From Methylomonas fluvii (GTDB lineage Bacteria > Pseudomonadota > Gammaproteobacteria > Methylococcales > Methylomonadaceae), in contig NZ_JACXST010000001.1 in assembly GCF_014850975.1 (NCBI RefSeq), positions 992,001 to 1,056,000 on the forward strand: a stretch of 64,000 bases of DNA, given 5' to 3'. Each line of letters begins with the position of its first letter. Position 1 is the first letter of the stretch. Under the pieces are notes generated by a model that had not been told where the DNA came from, ran no database searches, and saw nothing but the letters and a program-made list of their open reading frames with translations. This document shows positions 52,559 through 60,681 of this stretch, in pieces. Position numbers and translations under genes: made by a program.

Positions 52559-53752
52559 TTAATCGACATCACCTTGCTGAATTTTGTGTAGTTTATCCAA
52601 AAGACTTGTTAAATCTGGGATAGAAGTTTCCACACTTGCTGAGTTTATAGAATCACTTATTTCAGGGTCATTCTTGGCTTCGATGTCGGTGGTTTCTTTT
52701 GATCGTTTGAGATTTTCCTCTTCCAGATAGCTGTTAAGTCGATCCATTAGTTCGTCATGACGCTGAGGAACGTTATCAAAATGCCCAAAGCTGCAGCGCT
52801 GTATAAATGGCCGCATGACGAATCGATGCTGTGATGACTTGAAGTATTCGTCACAAAAGTCACGAACCATTTCATGTGTTACGGGACGCAAGTTAGAAAG
52901 CTTATCTTCATGTTCATTCAATCGGTCACCTTTTCCTGCATCCAACCAAAAGCATGGGTATGCACAGCCTCCGGTCACTCCCTTCAGCGACACACGACCG
53001 TCAAAATATATTTCTGGCTTACGAACGCCTCCTTGGTAAGTTGACTTTATATCAAGAGCAGAGTATGCAACCAAGTACGCTAGATCTACAGAAATAATAA
53101 ATTTTCGCGGCGTCGCGAGTGTTGCAATTCTAAATCCCGTATCAATAGATGGGCCTATGTAGTCAACCACTATTTGATGCCCGTTGCTGTCACACTTATT
53201 TCTATATAGTTCAAATGCTGAAATAACAGGGTCATCGGGAATATTATTATTTTCCGATCTATCACCGAAATTGTTTTCGAAGCAAACAAAAGCGTTATTT
53301 ATCGGGAACCCTGCAATCCATGCCGAACCTTTAATATCTAAAATAGCCTCATCGTCCCGGTTTTGAAATTTTGAACGCTGCTCATGCATGGTTTCAACCC
53401 ATGCACGGATCAAAGCGAGCGCTTCTCTTGGATCTGACAGTCTAGCGCTATATAAGATTTCATCGCCTCGCCCTTTCCAGAACTTTGGTTCTGCCTTGAC
53501 CACAGCAGCCCAGTCATCCGGTAGATCTTTTTTTGTTAGCTCCCATTTTCGTTGAAAGCCAGTAGAAAATTCGCGAAAGAACCCTGATATAGCGTAAACC
53601 CAGGACTCTACTGGGACTTTGCCGGGTAAATATGTGTCGTCGTGTCTAGGGCTACGTCTTGCAAGCTGTTTGAATGCTGTCGAACCTACAATATCAGCAC
53701 TTAAAAATAGGCGAAGTTCTGGTTCAAACCGCGAAGGGTTTTCTTGATCCAT
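52559..53752 (-). CDS. pycC: Class III nucleotide cyclase, Pycsar PycC-like
   Basis: A 397-aa cytoplasmic protein. The N-terminal domain shows a class III cyclase core: FLSADIVGSTAFK with metal-binding Asp20 and WKGRGDEILYS with Asp97. In Pycsar systems such cyclases make cCMP or cUMP upon phage infection. Here the gene is 1.3 kb from, and co-oriented with, a protein of the Pycsar membrane-effector type, which supports that role over ordinary cAMP signalling. The C-terminal ~60 residues are acidic and probably disordered. Base specificity cannot be read by eye. Confidence 0.78.
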   Translation of the reverse strand: MDQENPSRFEPELRLFLSADIVGSTAFKQLARRSPRHDDTYLPGKVPVESWVYAISGFFREFSTGFQRKWELTKKDLPDDWAAVVKAEPKFWKGRGDEILYSARLSDPREALALIRAWVETMHEQRSKFQNRDDEAILDIKGSAWIAGFPINNAFVCFENNFGDRSENNNIPDDPVISAFELYRNKCDSNGHQIVVDYIGPSIDTGFRIATLATPRKFIISVDLAYLVAYSALDIKSTYQGGVRKPEIYFDGRVSLKGVTGGCAYPCFWLDAGKGDRLNEHEDKLSNLRPVTHEMVRDFCDEYFKSSQHRFVMRPFIQRCSFGHFDNVPQRHDELMDRLNSYLEEENLKRSKETTDIEAKNDPEISDSINSASVETSIPDLTSLLDKLHKIQQGDVD

Positions 53753-53939
53753 TGTTTATATCAAATAGGTTGCTGACCACATTTCGACGAGAATCACCCA
53801 ATTGCTAAGCTTTAGCGCTAGTTGTGTTTTTGTTGGATGAATAAATAGTTTGTACAGATATTTTTGGCTTGTGCGGCTGACAAAGTTACATATGCTGTTG
53901 ATTTTTATAGATACATCATGTACTAGGTAGCACCAAAGG

Positions 53940-54458
53940 TTATGCTAGACCAAGATGCCCTGCCATTACTGTCGCCGCTTGCTGGGATACCTTGAACTTC
54001 TCGGATAGCAATAGAATATTGCCGCCTACTTCAATAAAGTAATCTCTAAACTCTTCCTCTGGCATTAAGAAAGAAGCGGCAAACCAATTTGCCTCAGTTT
54101 CAGCCCTATTTTGTCCATATCGCGCTGCACGCATAGGTGTTTCCTTATCTGGCAACAAATAATGCAGAAAATAATGTCCTAACTCATGACAAATTGTAAA
54201 GCGATCTCGCAACTGACTAGTATGATTAGCCAATATTACTCTAAAATCACCAGGCTTTTCTATAACTATTGACCCTGAATTAGATTCTTTCAAATCCCAC
54301 AAATCATCATAGATAATACAACCGCCAAGAGCCTGTATAATAGGCAACAAATCATCTCCAGGGTTATAACTAAAATGCTTAGTTACAGCCTTTGAAAAAT
54401 TATTGATTTCTGCTCGCGGTAGGTTGCATGATTCTGGCTGACAATAATGTTCAGACAT
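53940..54458 (-). CDS. ImmA/IrrE-family metallopeptidase
   Basis: A 172-aa zinc protease with HELGH (91-95) and the third ligand Glu122 in AETEANWFAA, typical of ImmA/IrrE proteins that cleave repressors. It has no DNA-binding domain. A partner repressor gene is not adjacent. It lies 23 bases after the PycTM-like gene and 187 bases before the cyclase gene, so it is likely part of the same operon. A role in activating or controlling the cyclase system is inference. Confidence 0.85.
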   Translation of the reverse strand: MSEHYCQPESCNLPRAEINNFSKAVTKHFSYNPGDDLLPIIQALGGCIIYDDLWDLKESNSGSIVIEKPGDFRVILANHTSQLRDRFTICHELGHYFLHYLLPDKETPMRAARYGQNRAETEANWFAASFLMPEEEFRDYFIEVGGNILLLSEKFKVSQQAATVMAGHLGLA

Positions 54459-54481
54459 TTATAGCCTCCTCATAATTTTTA

Positions 54482-55033
54482 TTAGTTAATTCCAGAGATT
54501 AGAGATACTAGACTAAGAATTGTTCCCGCCGAAATAAAAATCGCAGAATATCGTAAGACGGTAAATTTTTGTTTAGCAATTTTTGACAAGTCAAACGAAT
54601 GGGCAAGAATCTCAGACCTAAAGTCATCATCACTCATACCGAGAACCTTGTTAACAAAATCATTTTTACTTGGATGACCATCCACAATATCCAGCCATGA
54701 GAGCACCCTCCCATTTTGCTCTTTGCCAAATTTTGGCCATACACATATCAAGGATGAAAATATAGTGAGTCCCAAAAACAAAATTGCAACTTCGCCAAAA
54801 GCTTGGCCTATGCTCAACTGACAAATATGTGCTTGAAACGCATCAAAGGCATGTTGATTCGAAAGATAGCCAAGCTCTAGTGCACTGCTGGCCAAAAAAA
54901 AAGAAGCCTTTCTGTCAGCAAACCCTATCATCTCGCGTATATAACCGTGCTGATGCGATATAAAATCTTTGGCTACATTCGGTTTGCTAGTCTCACTTTC
55001 CAGAGGTTTTACGTTTGTTGTTGACTCACTCAT
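54482..55033 (-). CDS. PycTM-like Pycsar membrane effector (DUF5706-type)
   Basis: A 183-aa protein. The segment YIREMIGFADRKASFFLA (~31-48) matches the start of the Pycsar effector domain, followed by hydrophobic segments at ~45-58, ~76-98 and ~160-182, and the late SKIAKQKFTVLRYS block typical of the family. In known systems the effector is triggered by cCMP or cUMP and damages the inner membrane. It is the first well-supported gene of the minus-strand unit leading to the ImmA-like protease and the cyclase. Family call is by pattern, not by search. Confidence 0.72.
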   Translation of the reverse strand: MSESTTNVKPLESETSKPNVAKDFISHQHGYIREMIGFADRKASFFLASSALELGYLSNQHAFDAFQAHICQLSIGQAFGEVAILFLGLTIFSSLICVWPKFGKEQNGRVLSWLDIVDGHPSKNDFVNKVLGMSDDDFRSEILAHSFDLSKIAKQKFTVLRYSAIFISAGTILSLVSLISGIN

Positions 55034-55043
55034 TCTTTATAGG

Positions 55044-55229
55044 TCATATGTAATTAACAAAACCATCTACAGTCAGCAGTGGAATCAAACTTGTTAAGTC
55101 GTTACTAGCCCGTTTACCGTAGCAATCACTACAAATTGTAGCAGCATGATTAAGTATCAAAAAGAAAGCTCGCACAATGCAAGCTGCGCATCTTAGGTAA
55201 CCGACAGATTCTACAGAAAGTCTTGTCAA
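55044..55229 (-). CDS. Possible 61-aa protein with two CxxC pairs
   Basis: A TTG-started frame ending 10 bases before the PycTM-like gene. It has CAAC and CSDC pairs separated by ~21 residues, which could form a zinc knuckle. The start codon is weak and no ribosome site is clear. It might be a small leader gene of the Pycsar-like unit or chance. Confidence 0.25.
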   Translation of the reverse strand: MTRLSVESVGYLRCAACIVRAFFLILNHAATICSDCYGKRASNDLTSLIPLLTVDGFVNYI

Positions 55230-56053
55230 ATTTCTACGGGTAGACCAGAACGAGAACGGAAGCTTTCTGACTTAAAACTGCCGTAGGACTAAATTTTTGA
55301 TCGTCCCTTAATGGTCGATCCTTACAGCTTGAGAAGATTGAAATCCAATCAAGCCATTCGCTTTCATGTGACCGGGTACTGCTGCCACTAATTTTAGCTT
55401 GCTGCTCTGCAAAATTGGCAAGGTAAACCGGTCGAGGCGAATCGGTGAAGGTGTCCGTCTGGAGGTGAGTATTGTCGATCCAGTGATTTTGGAAGCCTGA
55501 GTTTAGCTCAGGATCTCGATGGATTCGACATGGCGTTCCGGTGGTTGTGAAGGAAGTTTTTTAACCTAGGAGAATGATGGTGTTGCTTAGATAGGCGTAG
55601 TGGGCGATGATAGCGTCCAGGGATGATCGTTACAGCGGGTATTAATTTGAAAGGGTAATTGGTCGATCCCATGTCAAAACGCCACTACCGCCGAAACCGC
55701 TCAATAGCTGGAGGCTTGCTGTCAGATACAGCTTTCATGACCAATCGTTTTTCATGGCAAGGCACCTTGGTCCTAGGTGGTGTGCAATTTGTCATTTTTT
55801 ACTGATTGCTGCCGGCGTGAATTAATCACCAACTCGATTCGCTGCAAAGCAATATGTTTCGGCCATTGGTAGAGCCGATATTTGAGAAGCGTTTGGATTG
55901 GCTCCAGTGGCTCGCAATAGCATTCGCGCTGATCTGCGGGTTCTTTGTGGTTTGACTAGACACCACCGGTTATCCTCAGCTTCTGTGGAAAACCCTGTGA
56001 CAAAGCCGTGAAAACGTAACCTAAGCAGCCGCCAGGCAACAAGGAAGGTCAAA
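55230..56053. other. Gene-free stretch after the defence island
   Basis: About 820 bases with no supported gene on either strand. Three scattered copies of a (G/T)GTCGATCC motif occur near 55312, 55468 and 55661. A sequence like the island's left end (GTAGACCAGAACG, 55240-55252) is present but in the same orientation as the left end. No remains of the missing comM 3' half were found here. Confidence 0.45.
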
Positions 56054-56353
56054 TTGACTGAAATTTGGTCAGCGCTCAGTCGCGAGATATTACAACCGCC
56101 GCGCAAGGTCGATGAGGCTGTTGACCGGCTTTTGCTCATCATGAACGACACCGAACGCCATGCGGTTGCCAGCGTGCAGGAAGACGAACTGGAGCAGTTC
56201 CACTTTTGCCTTGGCGTTGCGATCCGGAATGCGTTTGGGCTGCACAGCCCCGGCAGCGAGTTGGCGGCGGCTTGCGGCGCCGACATTCATCCGGATGATG
56301 CAAGTAGCGTCATTATCCGGGCGCTTTGGGAGCGGCTGCAGGATGACGCATAG
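56054..56353 (+). CDS. DUF6794-like protein
   Basis: A 99-aa cytoplasmic protein. The pattern PRKVDEAVDRLL, FHFCLGVAIRNAFGL and HPDDASSVIIRALW resembles DUF6794, a small helical domain of unknown function found in many bacteria. The opposite strand is also open but has no such pattern. It overlaps the next gene by 11 bases, which supports both as a two-gene unit. The function is unknown. Confidence 0.7.
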   Translation: MTEIWSALSREILQPPRKVDEAVDRLLLIMNDTERHAVASVQEDELEQFHFCLGVAIRNAFGLHSPGSELAAACGADIHPDDASSVIIRALWERLQDDA

Positions 56354-56864
56354 CGATAGCCAGCCAGGGTCTAAATATTCGGTAGAAACAGCAAACGGGC
56401 CGATTGGTCAGCGAGTTGCGGCGCTCCAGCGCGAGGCGGGCAAATGCAAAGGTGCCGAATTGCCAGCTGCCGTTGCCTGCTTACAAGAGGCCGCTGAGTT
56501 GATGCGGCAACACCCTAGTAGTTATTCTCTTAGCCAGTGGTTAAGCCTACCATTAGTTCTCCAGCAAGTAGGGCGCTTTGAAGAAGCTATCGAGGAATTT
56601 CATAGGCTGTTAGATGAGGTTGAAGAGCGCGTCAAAAATGAGGCTCCACGCCAGATACCTACTATCCGACAAAAGTTTGTGCACCTCAATTATTTCCAGA
56701 TATACGACCAAATGAGCTTGGCTTGTAAGCGCCAGGAATTGGTTAATCAAGCGCAGCAATATGCCTTACTGGCCTCACAACACTACCAGGTGTTTCTGGA
56801 TTTGTCGGTGGAATCTTATTACTATAAGTCTACACACGAGCGACCCGACGTCACGGATAATTAA
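56343..56864 (+). CDS. Helical (TPR-like) hypothetical protein
   Basis: A 173-aa protein from the ATG at 56343, which overlaps the stop of the DUF6794-like gene; a longer upstream frame is a shadow of that gene. Helical pairs such as AAVACLQEAAELMRQH, LVLQQVGRFEEAIEEFHRLL and FQIYDQMSLACKRQELV are consistent with tetratricopeptide-type repeats. There is no signal peptide. Probably a protein-binding partner of the upstream product. No specific function is recognised. Confidence 0.65.
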   Translation: MTHSDSQPGSKYSVETANGPIGQRVAALQREAGKCKGAELPAAVACLQEAAELMRQHPSSYSLSQWLSLPLVLQQVGRFEEAIEEFHRLLDEVEERVKNEAPRQIPTIRQKFVHLNYFQIYDQMSLACKRQELVNQAQQYALLASQHYQVFLDLSVESYYYKSTHERPDVTDN

Positions 56865-57144
56865 CTTTCCACATCAATTCAGGAACAGGTTTTGTTTTTG
56901 CCGCATCCATTCACCTGTCGCCAAGGTCTGTATCTGCAAGGGATCTAAGCCACGTTGTTGCTATAGTCGATGTCTTCAAGCACGGCCTGGGAATAACGGA
57001 GTTTGGTTGTTTTCAGGAGTCTTTCGATTTTATCCTTTCAGGATATTCGGGCAAAAAACTAACATTGAATCTTGCCTAAGTAAACATAAGGCTCAGCCAA
57101 TTCAATTCTCATTTAGCGTCATTTCGTTTATACTCTCTGCCACG

Positions 57145-57340
57145 ATTAGGTGTCTTGGTATGCGTTCTGCGTATCAAGGTGAAACGGGAAGTCCGGTGCG
57201 ATTTGAGATTAATCTCGGTCAAATCCGGCGCAGCCCCCGCTGCTGTAAGCCTGATGAATCTCCTTTTTGCCACTGCACGGTTAGTGTGGGAAGGCGGTAG
57301 ATTCAGATGACGGCAAGCCAGAAGACCGGCCTGATCGAAT
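57145..57340 (+). ncRNA. Cobalamin riboswitch
   Basis: The leader before the cobalamin operon contains the hallmarks of the B12 riboswitch: an opening GGTGAAACGGGAA segment (~57177), CGCAGCCCCCGCTGC (~57228), GGAAGGC near 57290 and the B12 box AGCCAGAAGACCGGCCTG at 57316-57333. Downstream, GGAGCCG at ~57362 can pair with CGGCTCC at ~57423, a possible expression platform ahead of the ribosome site AGGAG at 57449. It should shut off the operon when cobalamin is plentiful. Confidence 0.92.
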
Positions 57341-57460
57341 GTAGGATGCCGACTCCGGAGGGGAGCCGTATGCCAGCGATGCAGCGTGAGCTGTATTTGT
57401 GCGTGCGTGTTTTCTTGCTCGGTCGGCTCCAATTATCCCTGATATTTTAGGAGACTCGAC

Positions 57461-57637
57461 ATGTTCGTTCTAAGCCCATCCCAACCGGAAACCCTGGCAA
57501 CTCCTCGGCCTGTTGCCGCCTTGTCCGCTATTTTACTGGGTTTTACCCTGCTGTTAGTCGTCGGCTTCGCACCGCTCGCCGAAATACACAACGCCACTCA
57601 CGACACCCGTCACGCCACCGGCTTTCCTTGCCATTAA
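57461..57637 (+). CDS. cbtB: CbtB-type cobalt transporter small subunit
   Basis: A 58-aa protein with one membrane helix (~22-40) and the CbtB signature EIHNATHDTRHATGFPCH at its C-terminus, rich in His for metal binding. It is small enough to be missed by length cut-offs. Starts at an ATG with AGGAG 8 bases upstream, directly after the riboswitch. It pairs with CbtA, encoded next, for cobalt uptake. Confidence 0.9.
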   Translation: MFVLSPSQPETLATPRPVAALSAILLGFTLLLVVGFAPLAEIHNATHDTRHATGFPCH

Positions 57638-57645
57638 CGCCCGAT

Positions 57646-58329
57646 ATGTTCAAACACATGGTGTTTTCATCGGCATTGGCTGGCATCGCCGCCGCCCTGC
57701 TGTTATCGGTGTTACAGATGTTTTGGGTCACGCCACTGATTTTGCAGGCAGAAATGTACGAAGTTGCCGCCGAAGCGGATGCCCATGCACATACTGCCGA
57801 CGACCATACTCACAATGCAGTCGCATGGCAGCCTGAGGACGGCTGGCAGAGAACTGTATCTACTATCAGCAGCAACGCCCTGATGGCAATAGCTTTTGCC
57901 TTGATGTTGACCGGCGCCTACGCCCTGCGCAAGCCATCCGGCATCCTGCAAGGCTTGGCTTGGGGCTTGGCAGGTTACACCGTCTTTTTCGCCGCGCCTT
58001 CTTTAGGCTTGCCGCCGGACTTACCCGGCACCAGCACGGCAGCAGTGTTGAGTCGACAAGGCTGGTGGCTTGCTACCGCATTGGCAACAGCGTTCGGGCT
58101 GGGCTTGCTACTTCTGCAAGGCCGCTGGTCATTACGACTGCTTGGCGCATTGGCCATGATCACGCCACATTTACTGGGCGCGCCGCAGCCTGAAATCGTT
58201 ACAAGTCTGGCACCTGAGGCCTTGCAAACACAATTTCGCTGGGCCAGTACGCTGACTAACGGCGCGTTCTGGACAGTGTTAGGCATGTTATCGACCATAA
58301 CGTTTAATCGGACGCCAAACCAGCCATGA
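57646..58329 (+). CDS. cbtA: CbtA-type cobalt transporter subunit
   Basis: A ~227-aa inner-membrane protein with about five helices and a His-rich loop (DAHAHTADDHTHNA, residues ~44-57) that should capture the metal. The ATG at 57646 (FKHMVFSSALAGIAAALLL) is preferred to an in-frame TTG at 57628 inside cbtB. Its stop overlaps the next start by 4 bases. CbtAB proteins are regulated by B12 riboswitches in many bacteria, as here. Confidence 0.88.
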   Translation: MFKHMVFSSALAGIAAALLLSVLQMFWVTPLILQAEMYEVAAEADAHAHTADDHTHNAVAWQPEDGWQRTVSTISSNALMAIAFALMLTGAYALRKPSGILQGLAWGLAGYTVFFAAPSLGLPPDLPGTSTAAVLSRQGWWLATALATAFGLGLLLLQGRWSLRLLGALAMITPHLLGAPQPEIVTSLAPEALQTQFRWASTLTNGAFWTVLGMLSTITFNRTPNQP

Positions 58330-59135
58330 ACGCTAGCGATAAAACCGATCACACCCTGGGCAAGGTCTGGTTCGTGGGGGCGGGACCTGGCGATCCTGAA
58401 CTGATTACCGTCAAGGCCCAACGCCTACTGCAACAAGCCGGTGCCGTCCTTTATGCCGGCTCGCTGGTCAATCAGGCAGCGACGATGTACGCGCCGGACA
58501 CATGCAAAATTCGCGACTCCAAAGACATGACGCTGGCGGACATTACCGACTGGCTGATCGCTCAAGCGCAGCGGCATCAAACCGTGGTGCGCTTGCAAAC
58601 CGGGGATCCCGGCCTGTATGGCGCACTGGTGGAAATGGTGCGGCCGTTGGATGCCGCAGGTATTCACTGGGCCGTGGTACCGGGTGTATCGTCTGCGATG
58701 GCAGCTGCTGCGGCTGCCGGTGAAACACTGACCTTGCCGGAAGTCACCCAAACCGTGATTCTTACCCGGGTCGCCGGACGCACGCCGATGCCGGCGGGTG
58801 AAGAACTGGAAGCCTTAGCTGCCCATCACACTACTTTGTGCATTTTTCTTTCAATCACCTTGCTCCCGGAAGTCCGACGCGCCTTGCTCGCCGCCGGCTG
58901 GGAGGACGATGCACCGATACTGGTGGTACAAAAAGCCAGCTGGCCGGACCAGGAAAAAATCGTTCGCGGCACCCTTAGCGACATTGGCGCTAAGTGCCGG
59001 GCGGAAAAAATCAATAGTCAGGCGATGATCATCGCCAGCCCTGCCCTGGGTGCGCGTTACTGGCCGGAGATTCAGCATTCAAAACTTTACGATGCCGAGT
59101 TCTCGCATCGATTCCGTCAAGCCGTCAAACCCTAA
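58326..59135 (+). CDS. cobM: Precorrin-4/cobalt-precorrin-4 C11-methyltransferase
   Basis: A 269-aa SAM-dependent methylase (also called CbiF). It has the tetrapyrrole methylase motifs VWFVGAGPGDPELITVKA at the N-terminus, the LQTGDPGLYGAL SAM site and VPGVSSAMAAAA. It methylates C11 of the corrin precursor. With cbiX, cbiD and cbiG nearby it works on the cobalt-containing (anaerobic-type) intermediates. ATGA overlap with cbtA. Confidence 0.93.
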   Translation: MNASDKTDHTLGKVWFVGAGPGDPELITVKAQRLLQQAGAVLYAGSLVNQAATMYAPDTCKIRDSKDMTLADITDWLIAQAQRHQTVVRLQTGDPGLYGALVEMVRPLDAAGIHWAVVPGVSSAMAAAAAAGETLTLPEVTQTVILTRVAGRTPMPAGEELEALAAHHTTLCIFLSITLLPEVRRALLAAGWEDDAPILVVQKASWPDQEKIVRGTLSDIGAKCRAEKINSQAMIIASPALGARYWPEIQHSKLYDAEFSHRFRQAVKP

Positions 59136-59143
59136 AACAACCT

Positions 59144-60004
59144 ATGCAAAATCAAACCATCTTATTGATCGGCCACGGCTCACGCGAGCCATCCGGCAAC
59201 CGGGAAATTGTAGCCTTTGCCGAGCAATGGCGCGCCCACCAGCCGCAATGGCGTATCGAAGTGTGCTTTATCGAGTTCGCCGAGATTCTGATTGAAGAAG
59301 GGCTGGATCGGGCGGCGGCGCATGGCGGCCAGGTGGTCGTGGTGCCGTTGATTCTAAATGCCGCCGGCCACGTCAAAATGGAAATCCCCGAGCATATCGA
59401 ACATGCCCGCTTGCGGCATCCGCAAGTCGCGTTTGTCTATTGCCGCCACCTGGGCGCCAGCCAAGACATACTCGCCATTCTAAAACGCAATCTGCGCAAG
59501 GCCTTGCATACGCTGGACATGCCGGACCCGCGCAACACCGGCGTGATACTGCTGGGCCGTGGCGCATCGGACCGGGTCGCCAACGGCGAAGTCGCCAAAA
59601 TGGCGCGCTGGCTGTATGAAGAAGGCGAGCATCCTATGGTCGACATCGCCTTTACCGGCATCACTCATCCGCGCTTGGAAGCCATCGTGCAGCGTCAACA
59701 CACGCTGGATATGCGGCAGATTGTCGTGTTGCCATACTACCTGTTTACCGGCACCTTGATCGAACGCATCCACCGGCAGGTCGCGCGCTTACAACGCCAA
59801 TACCCGCAGATTTATTTCGGACTCGCCGACTATCTGGGTTTTGAAGCGGAAATTTTCGCCATGCTGGAAAACCGCATCACCGAAGCCACTGACAGGCTAG
59901 CCCCGGCCATGATGGAGTGCGACGGCTGCAAGTACCGAGAATTTGCCGCCGACCATGGCGATGGCCACCACCATCACGCGCACGCACCCCAGGCCAGCGT
60001 ATGA
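59144..60004 (+). CDS. cbiX: Sirohydrochlorin cobaltochelatase (CbiX)
   Basis: A 286-aa long-form CbiX with two chelatase-like halves: ILLIGHGSREPSGN with the metal-binding His, then VILLGRGASD and VVLPYYLFTGTLIERI. It inserts Co2+ into sirohydrochlorin, which defines the cobalt-early pathway. The C-terminus has CDGCKYRE and a His-rich tail (HGDGHHHHAHA) that may store or deliver cobalt. Its stop overlaps the next ATG by 4 bases. Confidence 0.93.
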   Translation: MQNQTILLIGHGSREPSGNREIVAFAEQWRAHQPQWRIEVCFIEFAEILIEEGLDRAAAHGGQVVVVPLILNAAGHVKMEIPEHIEHARLRHPQVAFVYCRHLGASQDILAILKRNLRKALHTLDMPDPRNTGVILLGRGASDRVANGEVAKMARWLYEEGEHPMVDIAFTGITHPRLEAIVQRQHTLDMRQIVVLPYYLFTGTLIERIHRQVARLQRQYPQIYFGLADYLGFEAEIFAMLENRITEATDRLAPAMMECDGCKYREFAADHGDGHHHHAHAPQASV

Positions 60005-60672
60005 CCAGCAACATCGTCACCGAGCAACTTACCGATGCCGGCCGCCGGATAGAGCACGACTCGTTCGCCATTGTCGACCGCGAAGCCGGGCCGCATCACT
60101 ACAACGACCAGCAATGGCAAGTGGTCAGACGCATCATTCACGCCTCGGCCGATTTTGAATTCAACGGCCTGGTACGTTTTCATCCCGAAGCGGTCGCCGC
60201 CGGTTTGCTGGCGATTCGGCGTGGCGCGCCGATAGTCGCCGATGTGGAAATGATCTGCGTGGGTTTGTCCACACCTCGGCTGGATTACTTCGGCGTCGCT
60301 ACGCATCATTTCATCGCCGATGCGGATGTGATTGCCCAGGCCAAAGCTGAGAACAGCACCCGCGCGGTGCAAGCCATGCGCAAAGCCCAGCAACTCAATT
60401 TGCTGGACGGCGGCATCATCGCAATCGGCAATGCGCCAACAGCCCTACTGGAAGTAGTGCGGATGACTAGCGACGGCTTAATCAAACCCGCTCTGGTGAT
60501 CGGCATGCCGGTGGGCTTTGTGTCGGCAGCGGAATCCAAAGCGCTCGCCAGTGAACTCAGGGATATTCCCTGGATGGTCATTGACGGTCGCAAAGGCGGC
60601 TCGACACTGGTGGTTGCCGCTATTCATGCATTGTTGGCGTTGGCCGAAGCGGAACAAACCCAGCTTGGTTAA
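60001..60672 (+). CDS. cbiC: Precorrin-8X/cobalt-precorrin-8 methylmutase
   Basis: A 223-aa protein from the ATG at 60001, which overlaps the cbiX stop; longer frames upstream are shadows. It moves the methyl group from C11 to C12. Motifs: IEHDSFAIVDREAG, RRIIHASADFEF with the catalytic His, GNAPTALLEV and GMPVGFVSAAESK. It is equivalent to CobH. Confidence 0.93.
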   Translation: MTSNIVTEQLTDAGRRIEHDSFAIVDREAGPHHYNDQQWQVVRRIIHASADFEFNGLVRFHPEAVAAGLLAIRRGAPIVADVEMICVGLSTPRLDYFGVATHHFIADADVIAQAKAENSTRAVQAMRKAQQLNLLDGGIIAIGNAPTALLEVVRMTSDGLIKPALVIGMPVGFVSAAESKALASELRDIPWMVIDGRKGGSTLVVAAIHALLALAEAEQTQLG

Positions 60673-60681
60673 TTTGAGTTG

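Noticed and set aside
55240-55252. Right end of the comM island
   Set aside because: GTAGACCAGAACG resembles the left end GTAAACCAGAACG, but it is in the same orientation, lacks the repeated GCGACTGA motifs and has no ACA terminus.
55822-56286. 154-aa minus-strand gene opposite the DUF6794-like gene
   Set aside because: The plus strand matches a known domain and overlaps a second gene; the minus frame has no motif.
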